Position numbers and translations under genes: made by a program. From CAZXCK01 sp964639225 (lineage in GTDB: Bacteria; Chloroflexota; Anaerolineae; Aggregatilineales; Phototrophicaceae): a DNA stretch of 22,133 nucleotides. The DNA is taken from assembly GCA_964639225.1 (NCBI GenBank), contig CAZXCK010000072.1, positions 1-22,133 of the forward strand, read 5' to 3'. Shown here piece after piece: positions 15,164-22,133 of the stretch. Under the pieces are notes generated by a model. The model had not been told where the DNA came from. It did no database searches and saw only the letters and a list, made by a program, of their open reading frames with translations. Position 1 is the first letter of the stretch. Each line of letters starts with the position of its first letter.

Positions 15164-17261
15164 GATTGGCCTGACCGCGACGATTGTTGCTTTCGCCGCT
15201 GCGGTATACGCCACCATCGCTGGTTTTTACGGCGGCTATCGCCATAACGAACGGCTGGTACTCAGCGCCCGCAACGCGGCCATCGGCACGCTGCCGCTGC
15301 TGCTGATCGCCGTCGGCGCGCTGCTGATCGCCCTGATGAACGAGCACTATCAGATCAACTATGTGCGTAGCACCGTAGACCCGCAGACTCCGGCCTTTTA
15401 TCGCTTCACGGCGCTGTGGGGCGCGCAGGAAGGCTCGCTGCTTTTCTGGTCGCTGACGATGAGCGTGTTCGTGGCCGCCGCGCTGCTCATCAACTGGCGT
15501 GGCGAGCGCCGCCTGATGCCCTATGTGACCGGCTTCAGCATGATGTCGCTGGCCTTCTTCCTATCGCTGACCATCTTCCTGGAGAATCCGTTCGAGCGTG
15601 TGTGGCTGGTGCCTGACAGCAGCGGGCAGATGCAGGTCGTGGACGCGGCGTTCATCCCGCCCGACGGCACCTCACCGGCAGCGGCCAACCTGGCCGCCGA
15701 CGCGCGCGGACTCAACCCGCTGCTGCGTCACTTCGGCATGATTATCCACCCGCCCATGCTCTACCTGGGCTTCGTCGGCTTTCTGATTCCGTTCGCTTTC
15801 GCCATGGCCGCGCTGGCCTCTGGTGACCTTTCGACCAACTGGATCAAAGCCACCCGCCGCTGGACGCTGGTCGCCTGGCTGTTCCTGACGCTGGGCCTCA
15901 TCCTGGGCGGGCGCTGGGCTTATGATGTGCTCGGCTGGGGCGGTTACTGGGGCTGGGACCCGGTGGAGAACGCCGCCTTCCTGCCCTGGCTCATCGGCAC
16001 CGGCTTCCTGCACAGCGTCATGATTCAGGAAAAGCGCGGTATGCTGAAGGTGTGGAACATGTTCCTCATCATGGGCACGTTTTCCGCCGTGCTGTTCGGC
16101 ACGTTCGCCACGCGCAGCGGTCTGGTGGAGAGCGTCCACAGCTTCGCCCGCAGCAACATCGGCCTGCCCATGTTCTCTTTCTGGGCGGTCACGACGATTG
16201 TCGGCGTCGGGCTGATTATCTGGCGCTGGAATCGGGGCGAACTCCAGGACGAGCACCATTTCACCGGCCTGCTCAGCCGCGAGTCGATGTTCGTCCTCAA
16301 CAACGTGATCTTCGTCGCGCTGACGGTGGCCATCTTCTGGGGCAGCTTTGGCGCGCCCATCACCGCCGAGCTGTTCCTGGACCAGCCCATCACCCTGGGC
16401 GTCGATTACTTCAACCGCGTCACGCCGCCGCTGTTCGCCGTCATGTATCTGCTGATGGGTGTCGCGCCGCTGACCGCCTGGGGCGCGACCTCGATGGCGC
16501 GCATGGGGCGCTCGCTGGCTGTGCCGCTGCTGCTGACGCTGGCGACGCTGGCGCTGATCGTCATCACTGGTATGCGCAACGGCGTGGCGCTGACCGGCTA
16601 TGCCGTCGTCGCGCTCTCCGGCTACGTGGCCCTGTACGAAATCTATCGCGGGGCGCGCGCCCGTTCGCGCACACGCGGCGAGAATCTGGCGCTGGCGACG
16701 CTGGCCCTGTTCACGCGCAACCGCCGCCGCTACGGTGGCTATATCGTGCATCTGGGCATTACGGTGATCGGCATCGGCGTCATCGCCAGCACGCTGTTCC
16801 AGGTGGAGCGCCAGGAGACGCTTACCCTGGGCCAGACGATGCAGGTTGACGCCGAATATCAGATGCGTTTCGACAACTTCACCAGCGCCATCGCTGACGA
16901 TGGCCGCCTGATGGACATCGCCGATGTCACGGTCATCCGCAACGACCGCGAGATCGCCCAACTGCGCCCGCGCATCGACCAGTTCCCGTCCATGCCGATG
17001 ACCATCGCCGGCGCGCACAGCACCATCGAAAATGACTTCTACGTGCTGCTCATCCCGGTCGAGGAGTTCAGCACGCAGCAGGCGACCTTCAAGGTGTACA
17101 TCAACCCGCTGGTCAATCTGGTGTGGTGGGGCGCGCTGGTGCTGATCCTGGGCACGGTGATCTCGGTGTGGCCCAACGAGCGCGTCCCGGCGACGCTGCG
17201 CCAGTCGTCGCGGGCGGCGGCTCCGGCCAGTGGCAAACCGGCGGCAGGGGCGGTCACATGA
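15153..17261 (+). CDS. ccmF: Cytochrome c heme lyase component CcmF
   Basis: Polytopic membrane protein that takes heme from CcmE and joins it to apocytochrome c. From ATG 15153 it has 702 residues and many membrane helices. The tryptophan-rich heme-handling motif is at about 261-271 (GWGGYWGWDPVENAAFLPWL), and candidate heme-ligand histidines are H199 (MIIHPPMLYLG), H287 (FLHSVM) and H329 (ESVHSFA). The early motif reads LWGAQEGSLLFW, with Gln where many proteobacterial proteins have His. I chose ATG 15153, which overlaps ccmE by 11 bases and begins just before the first helix; an upstream in-frame ATG at 15102 lies inside ccmE. The stop overlaps the ccmH start (ATGA). Confidence 0.95.
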   Translation: MVAEIGLTATIVAFAAAVYATIAGFYGGYRHNERLVLSARNAAIGTLPLLLIAVGALLIALMNEHYQINYVRSTVDPQTPAFYRFTALWGAQEGSLLFWSLTMSVFVAAALLINWRGERRLMPYVTGFSMMSLAFFLSLTIFLENPFERVWLVPDSSGQMQVVDAAFIPPDGTSPAAANLAADARGLNPLLRHFGMIIHPPMLYLGFVGFLIPFAFAMAALASGDLSTNWIKATRRWTLVAWLFLTLGLILGGRWAYDVLGWGGYWGWDPVENAAFLPWLIGTGFLHSVMIQEKRGMLKVWNMFLIMGTFSAVLFGTFATRSGLVESVHSFARSNIGLPMFSFWAVTTIVGVGLIIWRWNRGELQDEHHFTGLLSRESMFVLNNVIFVALTVAIFWGSFGAPITAELFLDQPITLGVDYFNRVTPPLFAVMYLLMGVAPLTAWGATSMARMGRSLAVPLLLTLATLALIVITGMRNGVALTGYAVVALSGYVALYEIYRGARARSRTRGENLALATLALFTRNRRRYGGYIVHLGITVIGIGVIASTLFQVERQETLTLGQTMQVDAEYQMRFDNFTSAIADDGRLMDIADVTVIRNDREIAQLRPRIDQFPSMPMTIAGAHSTIENDFYVLLIPVEEFSTQQATFKVYINPLVNLVWWGALVLILGTVISVWPNERVPATLRQSSRAAAPASGKPAAGAVT

Positions 17262-17929
17262 GTACAGGGTACGTGTATACATGTACGCCGCCAGCGGTTC
17301 AAAACCGCTGGCTACAGGTAGCCGGCCCACTAAAGGGGCCGTATTCTCTGTGGCAGGCAAAAAGGGCGGTCCTTTGTGCCTCTTTAGCAGGCACGCTTTC
17401 TGTAGCCCGGTGTTTTAACACCGGGCGGTGGGGCAAGCCTGTCCTCGTTGCAGGCCTGGTAATCGCCCTGCTTCTGATCGCGCTGCCGGTCGCCGCGCAG
17501 AACGACGCCGATCCCGCGCCGCCGCCCCGTGATGTCACTCACGACGAGGTCAACGCGGTGGCGTCGCAGCTCTACTGCCCGGTGTGCGAGAACGAGCCGC
17601 TGCATACCTGCATGGCCCCGGCCTGCGTCCAGTGGCGCGCCGAGATTCGGCGGCAGTTGGGCCAGGGGCAGACCGACGACCAGGTCATCAGCTATTTTGT
17701 GACCACCTACGGCGACCGCGTGGTGGGCATCCCGCAGGACCCGACGCTGCGCGGCCTGTCGCTGGCGGCGCCGGTGGCTGTGGTGCTGCTGGCGCTGGCC
17801 CTCAGTGGGCTGACGTTCTGGCGCTGGCGCGCTCGCCGCCAGGATGAACCGTCCGCCGTGCCCGCCGGCCCGACCAATCCCGATGACAACGACTATCGCT
17901 CGCAAGTGGAACGAGACTTACAGTACTAA
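17258..17929 (+). CDS. ccmH: Cytochrome c maturation thiol reductase CcmH with repeat-derived N-terminus
   Basis: Membrane-anchored protein that reduces apocytochrome cysteines for heme attachment. From ATG 17258 (ATGA overlap with ccmF) it has 223 residues. Residues 10-57 are encoded by a copy of the dispersed palindromic repeat (17286-17428). The normal gene content starts after it: a signal-like helix (KPVLVAGLVIALLLIALPVA, about 60-79), then the CcmH domain with C107PVC110 (LYCPVCENEPL), QTDDQVISYFVTTYGDRVV, and a C-terminal helix at about 167-187. Two additional cysteines, C118 and C123, follow the redox pair. No in-frame start codon with a ribosome binding site lies between the repeat and the signal helix, so the long N-terminus is probably translated. 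ccmG follows after three bases. Confidence 0.88.
   Translation: MSTGYVYTCTPPAVQNRWLQVAGPLKGPYSLWQAKRAVLCASLAGTLSVARCFNTGRWGKPVLVAGLVIALLLIALPVAAQNDADPAPPPRDVTHDEVNAVASQLYCPVCENEPLHTCMAPACVQWRAEIRRQLGQGQTDDQVISYFVTTYGDRVVGIPQDPTLRGLSLAAPVAVVLLALALSGLTFWRWRARRQDEPSAVPAGPTNPDDNDYRSQVERDLQY
17269..17286. repeat. Imperfect palindrome at the left edge of repeat copy 2
   Basis: An 18-base near-palindrome centred on GTATAC (8 of 9 pairs; GTACGTGTA with TACATGTAC) abuts the left end of the repeat inside ccmH. It could be part of the element or a target preference. Confidence 0.4.
17286..17428 (+). repeat. Dispersed palindromic (REP-like) repeat, copy 2, inside ccmH
   Basis: This 143-base element is the better preserved relative of 8404-8561. 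The left end folds as CAGCGGTT/AACCGCTG, the right end as CCCGGTGTT/AACACCGGG, and the middle as GTGCCT/AGGCAC. The left end (CCGCC-hairpin-GGCTACA) and the reverse complement of the right end (CCGCC-hairpin-GGGCTACA) resemble each other, so the element is two REP-type units facing each other around a core, like a BIME or a small MITE. It carries no stop codon in the ccmH frame. No target duplication is obvious. Confidence 0.88.
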
Positions 17930-17932
17930 CCC

Positions 17933-18532
17933 ATGACAAGCCAAACCCCTGAGGACATCCAGAACATCCTGAACGAAGAAGCGCCGCGCCGCCGTCGTGG
18001 CATCAGCTTAGGCTCACTGGTGCTGCTGGTGGGCGTTATCATGGCCGTTGGCACCGTCGGCTGGGCCTACCTGGAGCAGACGCGCGCCCAGCCCACGCAC
18101 GGCAACGCCCCGGAGTTCACGCTGACGACATTCGACGGCGAGCCGTTTTCGCTGGCCGAACATCGCGGTAATATCGTCATCCTGAACTTCTGGGGGAGCT
18201 GGTGCGCTCCCTGCCGCGAAGAAGCGCCCGACCTGGAGCGCATCCACCAGCGTTATCATGATCGTGGGGTGGTGCTGCTGGGCGTCACCTATGCCGAGAG
18301 CAGCCAGCAGGACTCGCTGGACTTCATCGAAGAGTTCGGCCTGACTTACACCAACGCGCCCGACGAGCGCACGCATGTCGCCGACCGCTACCGCATTCGC
18401 GGCGTGCCGGAGACGTTCGTCATTGACCGTGACGGGCAGATCGCCGACGGCGGCTTTTTCTCCGGCCCGGTTAACGAGGCCCTCCTGAGCGAGCTGCTGG
18501 ACCGGCTGCTGGCCGAGGAGTCGCAATCATGA
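17933..18532 (+). CDS. ccmG: Thioredoxin-like cytochrome c maturation protein CcmG/DsbE (ResA-like)
   Basis: Membrane-anchored thiol-disulfide oxidoreductase that keeps apocytochrome cysteines reduced, working with CcmH. The 199 residues have a basic cytoplasmic lead (PRRRRG), one helix at about 25-46, and a thioredoxin-like domain with W90CAPC94 and the cis-proline in RGVPETFVID (P159). EFTLTTFDGEPFSLAEHRGN is the standard AhpC/TSA-Redoxin entry sequence. It starts three bases after ccmH and overlaps the next start by ATGA. It is typical in length. ResA and DsbE cannot be separated by sequence alone; the operon favours CcmG. Confidence 0.93.
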   Translation: MTSQTPEDIQNILNEEAPRRRRGISLGSLVLLVGVIMAVGTVGWAYLEQTRAQPTHGNAPEFTLTTFDGEPFSLAEHRGNIVILNFWGSWCAPCREEAPDLERIHQRYHDRGVVLLGVTYAESSQQDSLDFIEEFGLTYTNAPDERTHVADRYRIRGVPETFVIDRDGQIADGGFFSGPVNEALLSELLDRLLAEESQS

Positions 18533-18972
18533 GTACAGAGGGTCTGGCGGTGTCGGTGCTGGTGGTGCTGGCCTTCGCCGTGTGGGTGGCGCTGCCATTT
18601 GTGCAGCGTGTGCCCGGCAGCCGGCGCGGCGCTGTGAACAGCGGCGACAACAACATCGTCGCCCGCCAGCGAGAACGGCTGCAGATCTACTACCAGCGCG
18701 TGCTGCGCAACGTGCACGACCTTGACGAGGACAACGCAACCGGTAAACTGAACCCGGACGAATACACTGTCGAGCGCGCGCGCTGGGTGCAGCGCGGCGT
18801 CGAGGCGCTGCGGACACTGGAAACGCTGGACGCCCAGCATCTGGTGGCACCGGCCCAGGCCGACGACGCCACCATCGACGAGGCTATCGACCGCGCCATC
18901 GAGTCGGCGGTCAGCGGCCATCGCCAGCAGAGCAGCCCCGACCGTGAACCGGGCGAAATCGCGCGCGCCTGA
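18529..18972 (+). CDS. Short CcmI-like membrane protein
   Basis: This 147-residue protein has one N-terminal membrane helix (about 6-26), then a charged helical region (RERLQIYYQRVLRNVHDLDE, DNATGKLNPDEYTVERARWV) resembling the CcmI N-terminal domain, in which a helical hairpin holds a conserved D-x-x-x-G-K/R-[IL]-x-x-x-[DE]-Y pattern. It lacks the tetratricopeptide repeats that let CcmI bind apocytochrome. Its ATGA overlap with ccmG and its place in the operon make a scaffold or assembly role likely, but it could be a diverged protein of other function. The end of the next gene's product carries a similar motif. Confidence 0.65.
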   Translation: MSTEGLAVSVLVVLAFAVWVALPFVQRVPGSRRGAVNSGDNNIVARQRERLQIYYQRVLRNVHDLDEDNATGKLNPDEYTVERARWVQRGVEALRTLETLDAQHLVAPAQADDATIDEAIDRAIESAVSGHRQQSSPDREPGEIARA

Positions 18973-18997
18973 CAATCTACCAGCAAGGAACTCACCT

Positions 18998-20794
18998 ATG
19001 CCAGCGCATCGTCACCGGACGCGCTTTGCCTGTTTGCCACAAGGAATCATTGGGGCGCTGCCCCAAACCCCGCCACTTTTTGCAAAAAGTGGACAAAAAC
19101 TCTGCCTTTTGCGCCGCGCAGCGGCGCAAAGCATAGGGGCAAGGGAGCAAGGTTCCCTTGCGGGAGCGCGACCAGGACACAGTCCTGGCGGGCTGCGCCC
19201 TCGCAATATGACTTTGAGACTATTCTCCATGTCGTTTTTGCTAATCCTGGCGCTGCTGCTGGCGGGCTGCGGTGGGCTGGGCGGCGAACCGGACATCATG
19301 TTTACGCTGCCGCCGCCGACCGCCACCCCTGCCGAGTCCGCGCCTGCTGTCGCCGAGTTCAGCGGCGAGCCGGACCTGGCGCTGGGCGAGGCTGTCTATG
19401 CCATGCGCTGCGCCATGTGTCACGGCCCGCAGGGAGTCGGCGTGCCTGGATTGGCGACTGGCATCAACCTCAACGACCCGGCGACGATGGCCCGCCTCAG
19501 CGATGACGACATCTATGACATCGTCACCAACGGGCGCGGTCAGATGGCCGGGCTGGGCGACGCCCTCAACGAAGCCGAACGGCGCAGCGTGGCCGCTTTT
19601 GTGCGCACCCTGGCCGACGAACAGGCCGCCGCGCCGGATGCGCCGCCAGCCGCCCCGGTGGAGACGGTCAACGGTGTTATACGCGGCGCCATCAGCCAGG
19701 GGACAGCCGGTGCGGATGTGCCGCCGGAGATGCCGGTTTCGCTGCACATCTTCGACTCGGACTTCAACGAGACGATCGTCGAAACGACCGCCGACGATTC
19801 CGGCCAGTACGTCTTTGACGATGTGCCGGTGCGCCCGGACCAGGTTTATTTCGTCTCCACTGTGCATCAGGGGCGGCAGTTTGCCAGCCCGCCGGTTGAG
19901 GGCGACCCCAACACGCCGGAAACTGAGCTGCCGCTGCTGATCTACGATGTGACCACTGACCCCGAAGCCGTCCGGTTGGTGGGCATCGTCACGCAGATGA
20001 GCGCCGTAGGCAGCACGCTGGAAGTGCTGCAGGTGTTCCGCTTCGAGAACACGACCGACCAGCTTTACAGCAGCGATCAGCAGATCGCGGAGAACCGCTT
20101 CGCCTCGCTGGAGATGTCGCTGCCGGTGGGCGCGCTGGTCGTCGCGCTGGACGGCGAGCAGCGTTTTGTCGTCGATGCGGAAAACTACACTCTCACCGAT
20201 ACCCGCGCCGTGCTGCCCGGAGCCGAGCATTTTGTCCGGGTGACGTATCTGCTGCCGTATGACGACGGCGCTATTATCGAGTACCCGGTTAATTACGCCA
20301 CCAGCGGACCGCTGCGCGTGCTGATGCAGAACGACACTATTCGCGTTTCCGGCGACGGCATCAGTGACCTGGGTGCGGAGACGGTGGGCGGAGAGACCTT
20401 CAACGCTTATGGCGGCACGCTCGACCTGTCACCGGGCGATGTCGTGCGCTACGAGCTGCGGGGGAGCGTCCCCGGCCAGGGCACATCCGGCGATCCGTCG
20501 GTCGTCACGTCGGATAATCTGGTGCTGATCGTCGGCGGTGTGCTGCTGGCGGTGGCCCTGGTCATCGGCGCGCTGATCGTTTTCGCCCGGCGCAGCGATG
20601 AGCCAGTGGCAGCCAGCGCCAGCGATTCGCGCCGCGACCGTCTCATCGAAGGGCTGGTGCAGCAGATCGCCGAGCTGGACGCCGACCACGAGGCCGGGCG
20701 CATCAACCATGACCTTTACCGGCGGCAGCGGGCGCAGTTCAAGGCGCGCCTGGCCGAACTCATGAACGACAACAGCGGAGACAGCAGCCCATGA
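18998..20794 (+). CDS. Cytochrome c lipoprotein with CcmI-like cytoplasmic tail
   Basis: From ATG 18998 (AAGGAA seven bases upstream) the product has 598 residues. Residues about 18-68 come from a palindromic repeat element. Next come a lipoprotein signal (SFLLILALLLAGC, C91), a class I cytochrome c domain (C138AMCH142, likely axial M183 in GQMAG), an all-beta region from about 225 to 490 (start like a carboxypeptidase-regulatory fold), one membrane helix (508-531), and a C-terminal segment (545-590, LDADHEAGRINHDLYRRQRAQF) resembling the CcmI helical hairpin. It may be an electron carrier or a c-heme-bearing assembly factor. ATG 19208 would start directly at the signal peptide but lacks a ribosome binding site. 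The stop overlaps ccmA. Confidence 0.8.
   Translation: MPAHRHRTRFACLPQGIIGALPQTPPLFAKSGQKLCLLRRAAAQSIGAREQGSLAGARPGHSPGGLRPRNMTLRLFSMSFLLILALLLAGCGGLGGEPDIMFTLPPPTATPAESAPAVAEFSGEPDLALGEAVYAMRCAMCHGPQGVGVPGLATGINLNDPATMARLSDDDIYDIVTNGRGQMAGLGDALNEAERRSVAAFVRTLADEQAAAPDAPPAAPVETVNGVIRGAISQGTAGADVPPEMPVSLHIFDSDFNETIVETTADDSGQYVFDDVPVRPDQVYFVSTVHQGRQFASPPVEGDPNTPETELPLLIYDVTTDPEAVRLVGIVTQMSAVGSTLEVLQVFRFENTTDQLYSSDQQIAENRFASLEMSLPVGALVVALDGEQRFVVDAENYTLTDTRAVLPGAEHFVRVTYLLPYDDGAIIEYPVNYATSGPLRVLMQNDTIRVSGDGISDLGAETVGGETFNAYGGTLDLSPGDVVRYELRGSVPGQGTSGDPSVVTSDNLVLIVGGVLLAVALVIGALIVFARRSDEPVAASASDSRRDRLIEGLVQQIAELDADHEAGRINHDLYRRQRAQFKARLAELMNDNSGDSSP
19052..19200 (+). repeat. Hairpin-mosaic element inside the cytochrome c lipoprotein gene
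   Basis: Five consecutive palindromes occupy about 150 bases: GGGGC/GCCCC (19052-19064), the perfect 20-base CCACTTTTTGCAAAAAGTGG (19073-19092), TTTGCGCCGC/GCGGCGCAAA with a three-base loop (19108-19130), CAAGGGA/TCCCTTG (19140-19160) and CCAGGAC/GTCCTGG with loop ACA (19172-19188). This density is unlike coding DNA and typical of intergenic mosaic or MITE-like elements. It is unrelated in sequence to the 8404/17286 family. It is open in the frame of the host gene. Confidence 0.85.
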
Positions 20795-21537
20795 CCCAGC
20801 CAGCCGACGAACGCCGCGCCATCATCGAGACACAGGCGCTGGTCAAGAGTTACGGTCTGCTGCTGGTGCTGCGCAAGCTGGACCTGACCATCGCTCGCGG
20901 CGAGTTTGTGGCGCTGCTGGGACCTAACGGCAGCGGCAAATCGACGCTGCTGCGGCTGCTGGCCGGACTTTCGCGGCCCAGCAGCGGGCGGATTCTGGTC
21001 GGCGGCTGGGAACTCCCGCGAGAGGCTGCCGCCGTCCGCGCCCAGATCGGCATGGTCAGCCACCAGTCGCTGCTCTACGAGAGCCTGACCGCCTACGAAA
21101 ACCTGAAGTTCTTCGCCCGCCTGTACGATCTGCCCGCCGCCAGCATGGACGAGCGCATCATGGCCATGCTGGCGCGGGTGGGCCTCAAAAAGCGGGCTTA
21201 CGACCTGGCGGGGACATTCTCGCGCGGGATGACGCAGCGCCTGAGCATCGCCCGCGCGCTGATTCACGACCCGCATGTGCTGCTGCTCGACGAGCCGTAC
21301 ACCGGGCTGGACCAGGACGCCGGTTACACGCTCGACGAGCTGCTGGCCGGCGCCCACGCCGACGGCCACACCATCGTCATGACGACGCACCAGCTCGACC
21401 GGGCCGCCCAGCTCGCCGACCGCGTGCTGATTCTGACGCGCGGGCGGGTGGGCTACGACCAGTCCGCCGCCACCCTCGACACACTGACCCTGGCCGCCGA
21501 TTATGCGCGCATCACCGAAATGGCCGCCGCCCGATGA
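20791..21537 (+). CDS. ccmA: Heme exporter ATP-binding protein CcmA
   Basis: Cytoplasmic ATPase of CcmABCD, which loads heme on CcmE and releases holo-CcmE. The 248 residues show Walker A GPNGSGKST (44-52), a glutamine region VSHQSLLYESLT, the signature FSRGMTQRLSIARAL (143 onward; SRGM instead of SGG is usual for CcmA), Walker B HVLLLDEP (162-169) and TTH (198-200). It overlaps the upstream gene by ATGA and the downstream ccmB the same way, implying translational coupling. Confidence 0.93.
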   Translation: MTQPADERRAIIETQALVKSYGLLLVLRKLDLTIARGEFVALLGPNGSGKSTLLRLLAGLSRPSSGRILVGGWELPREAAAVRAQIGMVSHQSLLYESLTAYENLKFFARLYDLPAASMDERIMAMLARVGLKKRAYDLAGTFSRGMTQRLSIARALIHDPHVLLLDEPYTGLDQDAGYTLDELLAGAHADGHTIVMTTHQLDRAAQLADRVLILTRGRVGYDQSAATLDTLTLAADYARITEMAAAR

Positions 21538-22133
21538 CAACGCCCTTCCTGAAAGCGGTGTGGACCATCGTCCGCAAGGATTTACGCGCCGAGTTCCGCA
21601 CCCGCGAGCTGTTCAACTCGATGATCCTGTTCTCGCTGCTCAGTATTCTGGTGTTCAGCTTCGCGCTGGAACTGGACCGCATCGCCCGCGAGGAAGTCGT
21701 CAGCGGCGTGCTGTGGGTGACGATCGTTTTCGCCAGCTTCCTGGGGCTGAATCGCAGCCTGGCCGGTGAGCGCGAGCAGGGCAGCATGCACGCCATGATG
21801 CTGGCGCCCATCAACCGCGTGACCATCTACGCTGGCAAGCTGGTCGGCAACTTCCTGTTTACGCTGGTCATCGGTCTGCTGCTGCTGCCGCTGATGACTG
21901 TGCTCTATAACATCACGCTGGCCCGCGTCGAGATGGTGCTCGTGCTGGCCCTGGGCACACTGGGCCTCACGTCAGTCGGCACGCTGCTGGCGACGATGAC
22001 CGTGCAGACGCGCTCCCGCGAGACGCTGCTGCCCATCGCTATGATGCCGGTGGCGCTGCCGGTGCTGATCGTCGTCGTGCGGGCGTCGTCCGGTATTCTG
22101 CAGGGCGAGGTCGAAATTGGCTGGCTGGCGACG
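21534..22133 (+). CDS. ccmB: Heme exporter membrane protein CcmB (partial at window end)
   Basis: Membrane subunit partnered with CcmA. The first 200 residues are present: a cytoplasmic lead (VWTIVRKDLRAEFRTRELFN), then helices including SMILFSLLSILVFSFALEL, VLWVTIVFASFLGLNRSLAG with the adjoining EREQGSMHAMMLAPINR coupling segment, and further helices with QTRSRETLLPIAMMPVALPV, all matching CcmB. The family is about 220-225 residues, so only the last helix is missing. ATG 21534 overlaps the ccmA stop. ccmC is expected just beyond the window. Confidence 0.93.
   Translation, partial: MTTPFLKAVWTIVRKDLRAEFRTRELFNSMILFSLLSILVFSFALELDRIAREEVVSGVLWVTIVFASFLGLNRSLAGEREQGSMHAMMLAPINRVTIYAGKLVGNFLFTLVIGLLLLPLMTVLYNITLARVEMVLVLALGTLGLTSVGTLLATMTVQTRSRETLLPIAMMPVALPVLIVVVRASSGILQGEVEIGWLAT

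Noticed and set aside
15672..17360. Minus-strand open frame of 562 codons opposite ccmF
   Set aside because: Shadow of ccmF; low-complexity R/Q/H-rich product.

Overview
The window looks like a GC-rich bacterial scaffold, probably from a Chloroflexota (Anaerolineae-like) genome. This is an inference from gene content: a membrane-anchored NrfHA nitrite reductase, a System I cytochrome c maturation operon with a cysteine-type CcmE, and a pheST operon behind a T-box leader. Two runs of exactly 100 N (6810-6909 and 9200-9299) are scaffold gaps; each cuts a gene (nrfH and pheS).

Left part, all on the minus strand (1-6809): the start of an unrecognised membrane protein; a three-gene ABC exporter (one ATPase, two ABC-2 permeases) ending in a terminator; an HNH endonuclease with its own AT-rich promoter and terminator; and nrfHA, which moves electrons from quinol to nitrite and makes ammonium. 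nrfA ends in a strong terminator.

Middle (6910-9100): accessory, mostly non-coding DNA. It holds several hairpins, a small hypothetical protein behind a 13-bp-stem terminator or attenuator, an excisionase-type HTH protein with a good promoter, one copy of a dispersed palindromic repeat, and then a promoter and complete phenylalanine T-box riboswitch (specifier UUC, UGGU acceptor-binding bulge, overlapping terminator).

Right part, plus strand: pheS - SGNH-hydrolase-like membrane protein - pheT, closed by a terminator; a small secreted or anchored acidic protein; then a tightly overlapping operon ccmE-ccmF-ccmH-ccmG-(CcmI-like)-(cytochrome c lipoprotein with a CcmI-like tail)-ccmA-ccmB, running off the right edge. 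These genes carry heme across the membrane, keep apocytochrome cysteines reduced and attach heme; the nine c-type hemes of NrfH plus NrfA are obvious clients.

The most unusual observation is that two different palindromic repeat elements sit inside the 5' ends of two genes of the ccm operon (ccmH and the cytochrome c lipoprotein). Each lies just after the start codon and before the signal peptide, and each is read in frame without a stop.
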